Assembly (NCBI GenBank): GCA_021396245.1
Contig: WNYE01000047.1
Coordinates: 1-64,000, forward strand
DNA: 64,000 nt
Direction of reading: 5' to 3'
From: Sporothrix humicola
Taxonomy: Eukaryota > Ascomycota > Sordariomycetes > Ophiostomatales > Ophiostomataceae
Below the pieces are notes generated by a model. That model did no database searches and was not told the DNA's origin. It saw only the letters and a list, made by a program, of their open reading frames with translations. The position numbers and the translations under genes are program-made. Below, in pieces: positions 44,210 to 53,817 of this stretch. Positions within the stretch are counted from its first letter, which is position 1, and every line of letters begins with the position of its first letter.

Positions 44210-45040
44210 ATGCCGTCGCCAAACAAGAAACAGCCGTCCTTCTTCATTCTGCCGGACGAAAAGAGAGACTACACATCGTCGATCAAGTTGGGCAACGTCA
44301 TATACGACATCAAGAAGCCACACATGGTGCTCTTCGACCCGGCAAAGGCGTTGCCGGCGGCCCTGACCGTCGCCGACATCACCGGGCCAAAGACGATCGA
44401 GAACAGAAACATCGAAAGGAGCAGCGGAAAAAACACAAAGGTGGGCCTGTTCGCAAAGATCCTTGAGTTCTTCAGCTTCGGCGCCGATCTGTCGCACGAG
44501 TCGGGCACCGAAGCCTCCGAGTCGTACCGCACAAAGACCTTGACCACCGAGCTGCTCGACCCGACACCCGCGTTCCTCGCAGGGCTCAAGGCCCAGAAGA
44601 CGATTATGGACATCCTCCAAGACGGCCGCGACCCGCACGCGTTCCTCATCACGGGGGTTGCGACGGCGACCGGGGTTGTCTTCACGTTGGAAGGCGTCAC
44701 TGACGGGACGAATGAGGCCAGTCTCGGAGTCAACGTGCACGGGACACCATGGGGTTTTTTGGCGAAGAGGTCCAAAAAGCGCAGACTCAAGGACGACTGG
44801 GAGCACCCGGGCTCGACATTGCTGGCCTTTGCCGTACAAAAGATTCAACTCAAAGACGACGAGCTGACAGCCACCGAGCACACGGACGGGGCCTACTTTG
44901 GGGACGACGATGAGCCCCGCGAGTACGAGGTGGAGTTTGATGCGGCGCTGGACTGGCGCGACGTGGCGGGACTGCTGGTTGAGGTCGGTGAGGACGAGCT
45001 TGTAGGAGGAGGGTTTAACCTTTACCTTCCAAACGAATAA
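44210..45040 (+). CDS. fungal gasdermin-like pore-forming protein (HET-Q1/RCD-1 type)
   Basis: Intronless, 276 aa, the size of HET-Q1 and RCD-1. The N-terminus has FFILPDEKR and IKLGNVIYDI. The central beta segments LITGVATATGVVFTLEGV and EHPGSTLLAFAVQKIQL resemble the strand region that precedes the linker in gasdermins (compare the vertebrate pattern GSTLAFRV). The last 45-55 residues are strongly acidic and could act as the short inhibitory tail that fungal gasdermins lose on proteolysis. F230, just before DDDEP, sits close to the position reported for HET-Q1 cleavage. These proteins oligomerise in membranes and cause regulated cell death. The reading frame is intact. Family assignment is by pattern recognition, so a structure prediction would be decisive. 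Confidence 0.8.
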   Translation: MPSPNKKQPSFFILPDEKRDYTSSIKLGNVIYDIKKPHMVLFDPAKALPAALTVADITGPKTIENRNIERSSGKNTKVGLFAKILEFFSFGADLSHESGTEASESYRTKTLTTELLDPTPAFLAGLKAQKTIMDILQDGRDPHAFLITGVATATGVVFTLEGVTDGTNEASLGVNVHGTPWGFLAKRSKKRRLKDDWEHPGSTLLAFAVQKIQLKDDELTATEHTDGAYFGDDDEPREYEVEFDAALDWRDVAGLLVEVGEDELVGGGFNLYLPNE

Positions 45041-45678
45041 GTGCTTACTAGAGAAACGGGCGGTGCATTAATATGTTCATTTTTGATGCATCGCCGTTAG
45101 GACAGGACCGCTGTTTATCTTGGAGTCTGTGCCCCCTTTTCTATTTTATTTTGATTTCGTGGATTTTTTTTTTTATGTATTAAATATAACATTAATAATT
45201 ATAGTTTTTATTTTACAATTCGATGTTTTTACCATGCATTACGCGCATTAAGAAGAATAAAAGTGTAAAGTCGTAAGTCGTCACCAACCACGACGCAACA
45301 GTACGAATAACTGTCGTCACAACTGTCTTCTCTAAGCTATTCAATCCCAGGGAGAGCCCTTTTCTAGAATCCTCACACAGCGATCTTTCACGACACAAAA
45401 TACTTTATTCAAATCCTTTTCGGCCAATTCGACCGATTCTGTAACCTATATCCTTATTGCTCCTCTCCATCGTTCAGGAAAATCAAAACAATCGGTTGTT
45501 GGTGCTAGGTCACGTGATGCGGCTCTGCTACCGCCCAGCAAGGTGCTTGTCCGCCCTCCCTCATTAGCTGGAGCGATTTCGATAAATAAATGAGAACCGT
45601 CTATTGTAAACGTCTGCGAACGTCTATTCTATCTGTAAGCTCTGCGCGTCAAAATAATCATAAATGGCTTTCTGGCAG
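45041..45678. other. Spacer at the right edge of the island
   Basis: 638 bp, AT-rich around 45,130-45,230, with no coding exon. It contains the right copy of the direct repeat close to the phosphatase stop codon. Confidence 0.45.
45581..45635 (+). repeat. Right copy of the island-flanking direct repeat
   Basis: Same orientation and block order as 34617-34671. This copy carries a 10-base partial duplication (gcgaacgtct) before attctatctg and lacks the 10-base insert of the left copy. Confidence 0.6.
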
Positions 45679-46539
45679 TCACTCGTCACCCTTCACAACC
45701 AAAAACTCTTGAATCTCGGCCACCTCCTCCTTGGTCAGCCCGCACTTGCTCTCCATGTAGCCCGCCGCGCCGCCAAACTCCTCTCTCAACATCTTGAGCG
45801 TGTCTAGCATGCTGTCCTTGCGCGCGCCCACCATGCGTCGAGCGCCCTCCTCGGATGTGGCGCCCTGTTTGAGGACGGCTTGGACGAGCAATTCGGTCCA
45901 CTGGCCTAGCCCGGCCTCGGTCAGGTTGTACTCGTCGGCCACTATCTGGTCGGGCACGCCGCAGACCGAAAGCAACAGTGCGCCCAAGACGCCCGTCCGG
46001 TCCTTGCCGGCCGTGCAGTGGATAATAAAGCCGCGCGTCTTGGCGGCGCGGGCGTCTTCCAGCACATGCCGCAGAATAATGCCGTACGACGGCGCGCCAC
46101 TGTTCAAAATGGACCGGTACGCATTGACCATGCCATTGGGACTCTCATCCTGGTAGTCGGCGTGCCGTTTTGCGAGCGAGACAGGGTCGTAGGATTCCTC
46201 TTTAAAGACGGGCGTAAAGATGCGGGTGACGCCCGGCCAGTCGACCGTCTTCGGGCCCGTGCCGGCGACCTGCATCTTTTGAATTTCGGGGAGGCTGCGA
46301 AGGTCGTAGATGTGGGTGATCCCGAGACCGGTGATTGTTTCGACCGCCTCCGTGGTGGCGCTCGTCGGCTCGCCGCACCGAAAAATGTAGCCGCGGCGGA
46401 CAATCCCGCTTTTTGTTTCCGAGGAGCTCTTTACGGCATGACCTCCCAAATCCCGAAAGTTGGGAATGCCCTTGAGATGCACAAACGGCGGCGACGGCAG
46501 CGACGTCGACGTCTCGGGGTTGAGGTTGAGGGCGGACAT
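45679..46539 (-). CDS. tyrosine/serine protein phosphatase (Y_phosphatase3 type)
   Basis: Cysteine-based phosphatase, 286 aa, intronless. The P-loop is HCTAGKDRTG with nucleophile C175 and R181. The upstream blocks GIPNFRDLGGH, RRGYIFRCGEPTS and ITHIYDLRSLPEI are the usual N-terminal signature of this fungal and bacterial family. The family acts on phosphotyrosine, phosphoserine or phosphoinositides; which applies here is not readable. It lies just right of the gasdermin island, and I see no reason to link it to that module beyond position. Upstream of its start the plus strand has a GGT-rich run (46,540-46,572). Confidence 0.92.
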   Translation of the reverse strand: MSALNLNPETSTSLPSPPFVHLKGIPNFRDLGGHAVKSSSETKSGIVRRGYIFRCGEPTSATTEAVETITGLGITHIYDLRSLPEIQKMQVAGTGPKTVDWPGVTRIFTPVFKEESYDPVSLAKRHADYQDESPNGMVNAYRSILNSGAPSYGIILRHVLEDARAAKTRGFIIHCTAGKDRTGVLGALLLSVCGVPDQIVADEYNLTEAGLGQWTELLVQAVLKQGATSEEGARRMVGARKDSMLDTLKMLREEFGGAAGYMESKCGLTKEEVAEIQEFLVVKGDE

Positions 46540-47639
46540 GGCGGTGGTGGTGGTGAGGGTGGGTGGTGAGAAGTTGGTGATGTGTGGGCGAGAGATGAAC
46601 GCCGAGGTTGGAGATCAAGTTGGGGAAGACTGACGGGGAGGAAAACGATTACCCAATGCCAGGGTGAGAGGACGCGAAAAACAGCAACAGACAGGAACAG
46701 GGTCCAACAGTGCAAGTGCAGCGTGGTATTTTGGTTGGCTAGTGCGTTAGATTAGTCGTTGGTTGTGCTGACAAGTCAAGAAAATGCGAGAGTAAAACGG
46801 GCAAAATGAGAGCTCGGAACTTTAGCAAAATGGAATGTGAGGGGGGCACCTCGGCCGGGGATGGCCGGGCCACAGCGGGCTTAGTGTGGCCTCCAGCACG
46901 CTAGCACCGCACTAAAGTACGGCAACACGCTAAATACCAGTGGACCATTTGCGGGGATGGATGGCAGCGACTGACGTCGGTTGTTGTTTTTAACGAAGAA
47001 CGACATGCCAGTCTGTCCGTAATCTAGAATGGGAGTTGGTTCTTGGACGTCTTTCGACCCCCTTACCAGAGTGAGACAGCTTGTAGAAGACTCCCGAGAG
47101 GGTGGTCCGTGGGATCTGTGAGCTAACTAGTCAGTGTGACTCTGGGAAATTGAACAAGTACGTTCACAACAAAAGAAAAGACTGAGGGCAAGCAGAAGAC
47201 GAGTGGAAATACAACAGCATGGATAAGGATAACCTCTTTGTGGTATGATGTGCAGTGATGGTCGTTGATTGGCGATTGGCACAAGGTCGGATGATTTCTT
47301 TTGGTCCAAGAATCCCAGTAGTCCCAGTAGTTTGGTCTGTCCGGGGAAGACTGGGACTGAAAGACTCGCTTGGAGGACTTGACCGCGCGTGGATCCTTTC
47401 CTAATATCCCGGAATCCGGGGTAGATCCATCAGCCTGGGAGATAGCGTCCAGATGGGTCTGCAGTGTACACAACATACGAATTGCAACGTATATAATAGA
47501 CTGGCACGCATGTCAAAACAGATGCAACCTGTGATGGTTCTGTCGTCAAGTCTGGCCATTGACAAGCCTTCTCCTCTATTTCCCTTTGTTTTTTCTTGTC
47601 AATTTTCATAATACACATCTCACTATCTCCACCATCCTT
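46540..47639. promoter_or_regulatory. Divergent spacer between phosphatase and MFS exporter
   Basis: 1.1 kb without a recognisable coding exon. It has a GGT/GGGT-rich run at 46,540-46,572 that could fold as a G-quadruplex, and one chance CCTCGG near 46,849. Nothing else was seen. Confidence 0.4.
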
Positions 47640-49644
47640 ATGGCTGACACGGAGCCAAAGCCCGACATTGACCATGTCGAAAAGGATAAGGATGCGCCTC
47701 ACTCGATCGCCGCCTCGGACGACATCCGCGGCGCCGACTTTACCGTCGACGAGTCCGATCTGCCCAAGGGCTACTTCCGCAGCCTTCCCTTTCTTGGGAG
47801 TATGCTGGCCCTTGGTGTCAGTTTTGCCTGCGGTGTGGGCGGCTTTGCCTTTGCGGCACCCATCCTGTCGTACATCAACGCCGACATTGGCCCCGATCCG
47901 AACCTGACCTGGGTGGCTCTGACATACACGCTGACAACCGGTGTCTGTCTGATTTTGGTTGGCCGTCTGTCGGATCTCTTTGGCAGAAGATGGTTCATGA
48001 TTGGCGGCGCCTGTCTGGGAACACTGGGGACGATTGTCTGTGCGACGGCCCAAGATATCCCGGCACTCATTGCTGGTGAGACGCTCGTCGGTCTCGGTGC
48101 TTCTTGCCAGATCTCGTTTGCCTGTAAGTGACACTCACCCACGAGGATTTATCTTAAGTATACTTACAAATGTATTTAGTCACCCTCAACGAACTTATTC
48201 CATTCAAATATCGTCTGCTTGCCAATGGCTACATGTAGGTGTCTCCACTTTACCTCTTCGACGACACACACTAACACAACCAGCTACATTTGGGGCCTTT
48301 TCGCCAGCGGCTTTGCACCAGTCATCTCGTATGCTTTCGTCTTCAAGACCAGCGTCGGCTGGAGAGGGTAAGTCTACGTCTTTACGAAGCACATAATTTA
48401 TTTCATTGTCTAACCTTGCCCAGCGTCTACTACCTCCTCATTGCCATGAACGCGACAGCCCTCATCTGCTGGTTTTTCTTCTACCACCCACCCACCTTTG
48501 GCATGAAGCACGCCCGCCAGCGCAAGATCCAGTTTATCAAGCACTTTGATTACGTCGGAACGTTCCTCGTGACGCTGGGCCTCCTTCTCTTCTTCATGGG
48601 CCTGTCTTGGGGTGGTCAGCTTCATCCGTGGAAATCGGCCTACGTTGTTGCCACCATTGTCGTCGGTGCCGTTCTTCTCGTGGTCTTTGGTCTCTATGAA
48701 GCCTTTGTTCCGTTGAGGGAGGCACTGTTGCCCACTCATATTATCAAGCACCGCGATTTCATGTTTGCCGTCACCATCTGGTCCCTCGGGTCGGCCATCT
48801 ACTGTGAGTCACTCTCCTCCTACTCATCTGCCAGCTTCGCGCTAATGATATAGACGCCTTCGCTATTATCTGGCCGACGATGCTGGTCACTCTGTACGGC
48901 GGCTCCCACTCCGACGACCCGATGTGGCCCGGCTATGCTGCCCTCGCCCTCAACGGCGGCATCTCCTTTGGCGAGGTCGTCGGCGCCGTCGTCACCAAGA
49001 AGCGCATCCACAATATTATTCAGGCGACTCTATTTATAGGCTGCGTCTTGTTGGCAGCAACAGCAACCTGCACGCCTGACACGCCCGCTCGTGCGATTGT
49101 CCTCATGTTCTTGGGCTCATCCTTTATCGGCTGGCTCGAGGTCGTGTCGTCGACCTACTCGACGCTCTTGGTCAAGGACCAAAGAGAGCTCGGCACGGCC
49201 ATTGGTTTCGCCGGTTCTTTCCGGTCTACTTTGTCCACAATTTGCTCGACCGTCTACACGGTCATCTTGTCCAACCGCCTCACCGAGAATATTTCCAGCA
49301 TGATCCCGCCGGCTGTTATGGACGCAGGCCTTCCCGCCTCGTCGGTGGCCGCTTTCATTACTGCCCTCACTGGCGGAGATACTACCGCCCTTCAGAATGT
49401 GCCTGGCATTTCGGACGCCATCATTGCCGCCGGAACCAATGCGTACCAGCTTGCCAGTGCTGCTTCGTATCGCACTGTCTTTTTGAGCACCATTGCTTTC
49501 AGCGGCATCGGCATTATTTTCAGTATTTTCCTGCCCAACATAGACCATCTGCTGACGTCTGAGGTGTCCACCACTCTGCACTCGGGCAAGGCCGAGGAGG
49601 CAGTCACAGTCTCGAAGAAGGATGGTGCCGGAGACAATGTGTAG
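47640..49644 (+). CDS. MFS exporter of the TRI12 / siderophore-transporter type (14 TM)
   Basis: Five exons: 47640-48123, 48180-48234, 48284-48367, 48424-48803 and 48854-49644 (introns 49-56 bp), 597 aa, all phases consistent. The N-terminal 50 residues are hydrophilic. Membrane segments begin at LPFLGSMLALGVSFACG. The classical MFS loop 2-3 motif appears as LVGRLSDLFGRRW, followed by GETLVGLGASCQ. ELIPFKYRLLANGYIY is typical of the TRI12/siderophore family. The substrate could be a siderophore, a secondary metabolite or a drug; no biosynthetic genes lie next to it. The C-terminal tail is cytosolic and charged. Confidence 0.9.
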
Positions 49645-49784
49645 TGAGACTAGAGGGGATTTGAATAGTATCTATTACAGAGTAATATATGAGCAGAGAT
49701 AGTCCCGTATGAATATATTCTAGTGGACAAAAATGTCCAAACGTGCTGAGTATCTTGACATATTGTAAAAAAAGGCCATGTTGA

Positions 49785-51338
49785 TCAAGACTTACTCTTC
49801 TCCTGTTTCGCTTGCTCCTGTCGTGCTACCGCTTCTCTGTAGTCATCCAGCCACCAGGCCTGGTACGCTTCTGCGCTACCCATTCTCCGGCTAGGCTGCC
49901 AAGAAAGCAGGTTGCCTATGAAGCTGAGAAAAAGGGACCTATCGCCCTCCTTGATCCATGTGATCTGCTTGGAAATGTGCGGCAGGTCCGGTAAAGGAAC
50001 AGGCCCAATCCAGTTGCCGTCGCCGTCCCAGTATTTCTGGGTCTTGTCGCTCAGTGCCAGAAATGCACGGGACGGCCGGCCCAAGACGGCCGTCATGGCG
50101 GCAAGAAGCTGTGCGTCACTCCTCTCTGGGTTCTCAGTGTCATACCCCTCAAACCCAAACAAACTCTTCGGCTCCAGCATGTCCCACAGCATCATGCCGA
50201 CGCTCCACATGTCGACGGCCTTGCCCCACGGCAGCCCCAGAATGACCTCGGGCGCGCGGTACTGCACAGGCATGGCAATGCCCGTGTGGATGTCGTCAAT
50301 ACCAATACGTGCCTGGCCAAAGTCGCAAATGGTCAAGGCGCCCATGCCTTTCAGAATAAACTTGGAGTTGTGGATCGTCGTTGTGTCGTCGACGATTTTG
50401 CGCAGTGTTGGCTCCTTCATTTCGTCGTCTTCGAGCTCGCACAGCACAGACGGGTCCGGCAGGGCAATCAGCAGGTTGCCGGCGTGCAGGTCCGTGTGCA
50501 CGACGCCGGCCACTTCGTGCAGGAAATTGAGCCCATAGAGGATCTGGTTGAGCGCCGACACGACAAAGTTGAGCGGGAACACCCGGTTTGGCTGGTACTC
50601 CTGAAACTGCCGCCAGGTCATGCCGAGCGGCTGCTGGACAAAGACGGTGTGTTGTTTCCCGGTGGGGCCGCGAACCGTAAACACGTCTTCCAGCCGGCGG
50701 ACGTAGTCGACGCCGGGATGGCCATTCTCTTCGTCCTGTGCATGCTCTTCTTGTATCCCTTTCAGGTGGCGGTAGACAACCTCCTCCTGGTTGAACGGCA
50801 TGTCGTTGACGTGCACTTTGAGCGCCCAGTACGTCTTTTGTGTTTCTGTCAAGTCTCGACAGAGCCACACCGTGGATGTCATGCCGTATCCCAGCTTGGC
50901 CACCACCTGATACCGCTCGCCCAATACATCGCCAATCTTGACCGGATAGTACGTATCGCGACTGTATCCCGGCAGTTGTTCTTCTTCAAACTTGTCGGCG
51001 GGGTCCGTGATGAGCTTGAAGCCGGACGTCGGGAACTGCAGCGACGGGATGATACAAGCCGGTTTTGCAGTTTGCTTATTTGGCTTGTCGTTTGCCAGCG
51101 CCCGTGAAGTCGAGAGCAGGCGGTAGTCAATTCGGTACATCGTCCGGATTGCCCTTGGCTCAATCACCCGACGACATACTTTGAACAAAAACCCGTGTCG
51201 GCGCATGTTTGTGCGTGTATTCAAACCAGGGTAAGGGCGTTTATCGTGACGTTGAAACCCAGGTTTCTGTGCAGTAAAACTCCATATTTGAAGGTACTCG
51301 AGGGAGGGGCTGTCATTGGATGTGGCCTGAGGCTGCAT
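49785..51338 (-). CDS. SRPK-like serine/threonine protein kinase
   Basis: 517 aa from the first in-frame ATG (51338); the Met at residue 67 (MYRIDYRLLSTSRA) is an equally possible start. Kinase signatures are the Gly-rich loop LGYGMTSTVW (149-158), the VAIK-type lysine K174 in ALKV, a catalytic loop HTDLHAGNLL in which the HRD arginine is Thr as in SRPKs, CDFGQARIG (DFG), and the APE segment QYRAPEVILGLPWG. The opening LPGYSRDTYYPVKIGDVLGERY is the standard start of fungal SRPK-like kinases. Members phosphorylate SR-type proteins or are functionally diverged; this copy's target is unknown. Confidence 0.88.
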   Translation of the reverse strand: MQPQATSNDSPSLEYLQIWSFTAQKPGFQRHDKRPYPGLNTRTNMRRHGFLFKVCRRVIEPRAIRTMYRIDYRLLSTSRALANDKPNKQTAKPACIIPSLQFPTSGFKLITDPADKFEEEQLPGYSRDTYYPVKIGDVLGERYQVVAKLGYGMTSTVWLCRDLTETQKTYWALKVHVNDMPFNQEEVVYRHLKGIQEEHAQDEENGHPGVDYVRRLEDVFTVRGPTGKQHTVFVQQPLGMTWRQFQEYQPNRVFPLNFVVSALNQILYGLNFLHEVAGVVHTDLHAGNLLIALPDPSVLCELEDDEMKEPTLRKIVDDTTTIHNSKFILKGMGALTICDFGQARIGIDDIHTGIAMPVQYRAPEVILGLPWGKAVDMWSVGMMLWDMLEPKSLFGFEGYDTENPERSDAQLLAAMTAVLGRPSRAFLALSDKTQKYWDGDGNWIGPVPLPDLPHISKQITWIKEGDRSLFLSFIGNLLSWQPSRRMGSAEAYQAWWLDDYREAVARQEQAKQEKSKS

Positions 51339-51758
51339 TATGCGGTGTGCTAAAAAGATGTCCAATTGCAAAAGAAACAGCGAAATGCGCAATCACTGAC
51401 CATGGCGCAAGATTTCTTTGGTCGATCTTTTTTTTTTTAGGAAAAAAGTCTTTATTCGAGAGAATATCGTCGTTTTACTTTTTGTATTTCTGTATTTTCT
51501 TTATGGAATTAATATGGGATCAGAAAGGAATTGTTTTATTTTTTTTAAGGTACGTAAGTTTACAGTGGTGTTTCCGCATTTCGTGGTCCGACAATGTTAA
51601 CAAAGAGTCTTTAGTCGGTAAAAGCTTATTTGTTTGTGCAACGGTAGTCACTAGATTGTCACCAGGAGCGAAAGTTGCTTGAAAATCCATCCATTCGAAC
51701 CAATGCATGCGAGAGAAAGAGAAATGGCGATTAATCATCTATTTCCATAATTCGGTGT
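51339..51758. other. AT-rich spacer between kinase and F-box gene
   Basis: Upstream region of the kinase and 3' flank of the F-box gene, both on the minus strand. T-rich on the plus strand around 51,420-51,560. Nothing else was recognised. Confidence 0.4.
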
Positions 51759-53465
51759 CTATCTTCTAAAAACTAAAAAAAATCTAAAGTCCTTGTTTAA
51801 AACGGAGTCTTTTAGCAAAGCTCCTGTCTTCCAACTATACCGTATAAAACTGCTGTTCCACAAGACGGGTGTAATTCCGTTTCCTTGGCCGAGTTGTGTT
51901 TCGGTCGCAGCGCGCCAAAGTTCGACCGTTTCGGTATCCGGCTTAAAGATTCCGGGCATAATTAGGTTGATCAACGGTTGGGGGCCGATGGGGTGGTGAT
52001 TCTCGTCGGTTGGCGGGTCGCGGACGTAGGACGCAAAGACCAACACCCGCTTTTTGGTATCGTATACAATCTCGGCCGCGGGGGAGTTGCTCCTGGGTAC
52101 GGTGACTTGCAGGGTCTGAAGAGAGGGTAGACGAGCGGCGGCGTTTGCGGCGGCGTGGAGCACACTGCGCCAGAACTCGGGCTTCACCTCACTGCGACAG
52201 ACATTGTTGTGCAGGTCTTCGTGCGCCGGATAGCGTGGGAAGTGGTCTGGGTCATCCCAGCCCTCGTCAAACTCGGAGTAGTCAGAGTCGGATTCAAACG
52301 AATTCTCGTAGTAGCCGTCCCCGTAGGGCGGCGGCGGATCACAGAGCCACTCGCCGGCTGGAGAGGCGGCCATGTATTGTAGCGAGAGGGCGACCGTGGC
52401 GCCGTTCGTCTCGGATTCAGTATTGCCGTCCTTCCCTGCACCAATTAAGGCATCCCAAAATGCATGCGTCAAAGACCCGCAAATGCGGACATACGGCGTA
52501 CGCCGTGCCCATTTTCCGAGAACGGCACTGATGCGGTCGTTTGCATCGGCGTCCTCCTGGGACGGATACAGTGGCTTTAAGTCCACGTACCGTTGATCAT
52601 TGATTCTGTAGTCGAGATGGATGTCGATGTGCGTGATGGATTGTGGTATATGGACCAAGCCGTGCGCAAGAGCGTCACGTCGAGCACGCCGCCGGTCGCT
52701 GTGGAGCTTGTCGTTGTCGTCGTGATATATTTGAACGCCAGTCAGCTGTGGTAAGAAGGGTGCTATGAATGTACCGACTGCAGGGTGTATGTGCCGCCCA
52801 TGATTTATTCCTACATGGAGCCAAGATACGTTGTGCAGTTGTGGCAGTGTGGTTAGAGAGTCGAGAAACTCAATGTACGAGAATGCAAACCGTCTGCCGC
52901 AGTTACCTCGTTCAAACCCCGGCGGACGCGGCTGGGAGCGGTCGATTTCATCAGAGTATTTTCTGTCGCTCTGGCACTCTGCACCCAGGAAAAGATGGAT
53001 CTTGGGCGTTGCCCGTTCGCCTGTACTTTCCATGTTGCTGTTCCCCCGCGCAAGGAGCCCAAATACGTCGTGAACGCCTTTGGTGAATGCGACGTTGTTG
53101 GCAGCGGCCTCAGCGTCGGTCTCTTCCTTCAGCCAAACGGACTTGTCGTACGGAGGAAGCGTCACTGCCAGCGTAACGTGCCGCAGCCCTGCCAATCGGC
53201 GGCGGGCCGTCTCTCGGACGGTAGAGCTTGTGGCGGTCACATTGAAAAGTGTTTCGCTCGTGATGGCAACGTTGAGCTGGGCCGTGTCAAAGAACATCCA
53301 CCGAAACGTGCGCCGCTCGACCAGGACTTGCCATGTGCGTGAAATGGCGGCATAGCTCGCGAGATCGCCCCCAGGCGTGGCTACGCGGTACCGCCCTCCC
53401 GTGGCAAGGCAATTCAGGATGAGATCAATAATCTCGGTAGGGAGGGTTGCCAGGTTTGCCGGCAT
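51759..53465 (-). CDS. F-box domain protein
   Basis: 568 aa from the ATG at 53465. The N-terminal F-box has NLATLPTEIIDLILNCLA followed by LASYAAISRTWQVLVERRTFRWMFF, the usual Skp1-binding helices. The remaining about 500 residues have no recognised repeat. They include an acidic segment (SDSDYSEFDEGWDD) and a C-terminal beta-rich region. F-box proteins are substrate adaptors of SCF ubiquitin ligases; large orphan families of this type are common in filamentous fungi. An upstream in-frame GTG exists, but the first ATG gives a compact start directly before the F-box. Confidence 0.82.
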   Translation of the reverse strand: MPANLATLPTEIIDLILNCLATGGRYRVATPGGDLASYAAISRTWQVLVERRTFRWMFFDTAQLNVAITSETLFNVTATSSTVRETARRRLAGLRHVTLAVTLPPYDKSVWLKEETDAEAAANNVAFTKGVHDVFGLLARGNSNMESTGERATPKIHLFLGAECQSDRKYSDEIDRSQPRPPGFERGNCGRRFAFSYIEFLDSLTTLPQLHNVSWLHVGINHGRHIHPAVGTFIAPFLPQLTGVQIYHDDNDKLHSDRRRARRDALAHGLVHIPQSITHIDIHLDYRINDQRYVDLKPLYPSQEDADANDRISAVLGKWARRTPYVRICGSLTHAFWDALIGAGKDGNTESETNGATVALSLQYMAASPAGEWLCDPPPPYGDGYYENSFESDSDYSEFDEGWDDPDHFPRYPAHEDLHNNVCRSEVKPEFWRSVLHAAANAAARLPSLQTLQVTVPRSNSPAAEIVYDTKKRVLVFASYVRDPPTDENHHPIGPQPLINLIMPGIFKPDTETVELWRAATETQLGQGNGITPVLWNSSFIRYSWKTGALLKDSVLNKDFRFFLVFRR

Positions 53466-53817
53466 GTTGAAGTTTGGGATGTGCTGGTATGACACGAACG
53501 AATATGAAGGAGGTGGTCAGGAAGATGATTATGAGAGTGGATGGCATCTATGAGATATTATGATCGAGATTTCAAAAGACCCTTTCTGTGTGTTCAATGT
53601 CTGTTGGTTTCGTTGGTACGCTGGCCCGTCTTTCTTTTATGCAGTATATAGCCGAAGGATATCTGTATCTCGTCTGTATCTGATTTCTGCCTAACTGTGC
53701 CGCGTTGCGATTTTTACAGTTCTACCAATGCTCTATTTTTTACCCGTTTTCGCGTCTCGTCACCGCTGGCCCTTTGTCCATTTTCTCAAAATTTAAAGCA
53801 GCACAATTTTATGCGTA
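53466..53817. other. Promoter of the F-box gene and 3' flank of the multi-LysM gene
   Basis: 352 bp, AT-rich, no coding exon recognised. Confidence 0.35.

Noticed and set aside
46848..46856. CCTCGG near the phosphatase/exporter spacer
   Set aside because: A single copy in 1.1 kb is within chance expectation and the neighbours are not fatty-acid genes.
53466..53495. Ten-codon upstream extension of the F-box protein beginning at GTG
   Set aside because: Nuclear fungal genes start at ATG; the first ATG at 53465 leads straight into the F-box.
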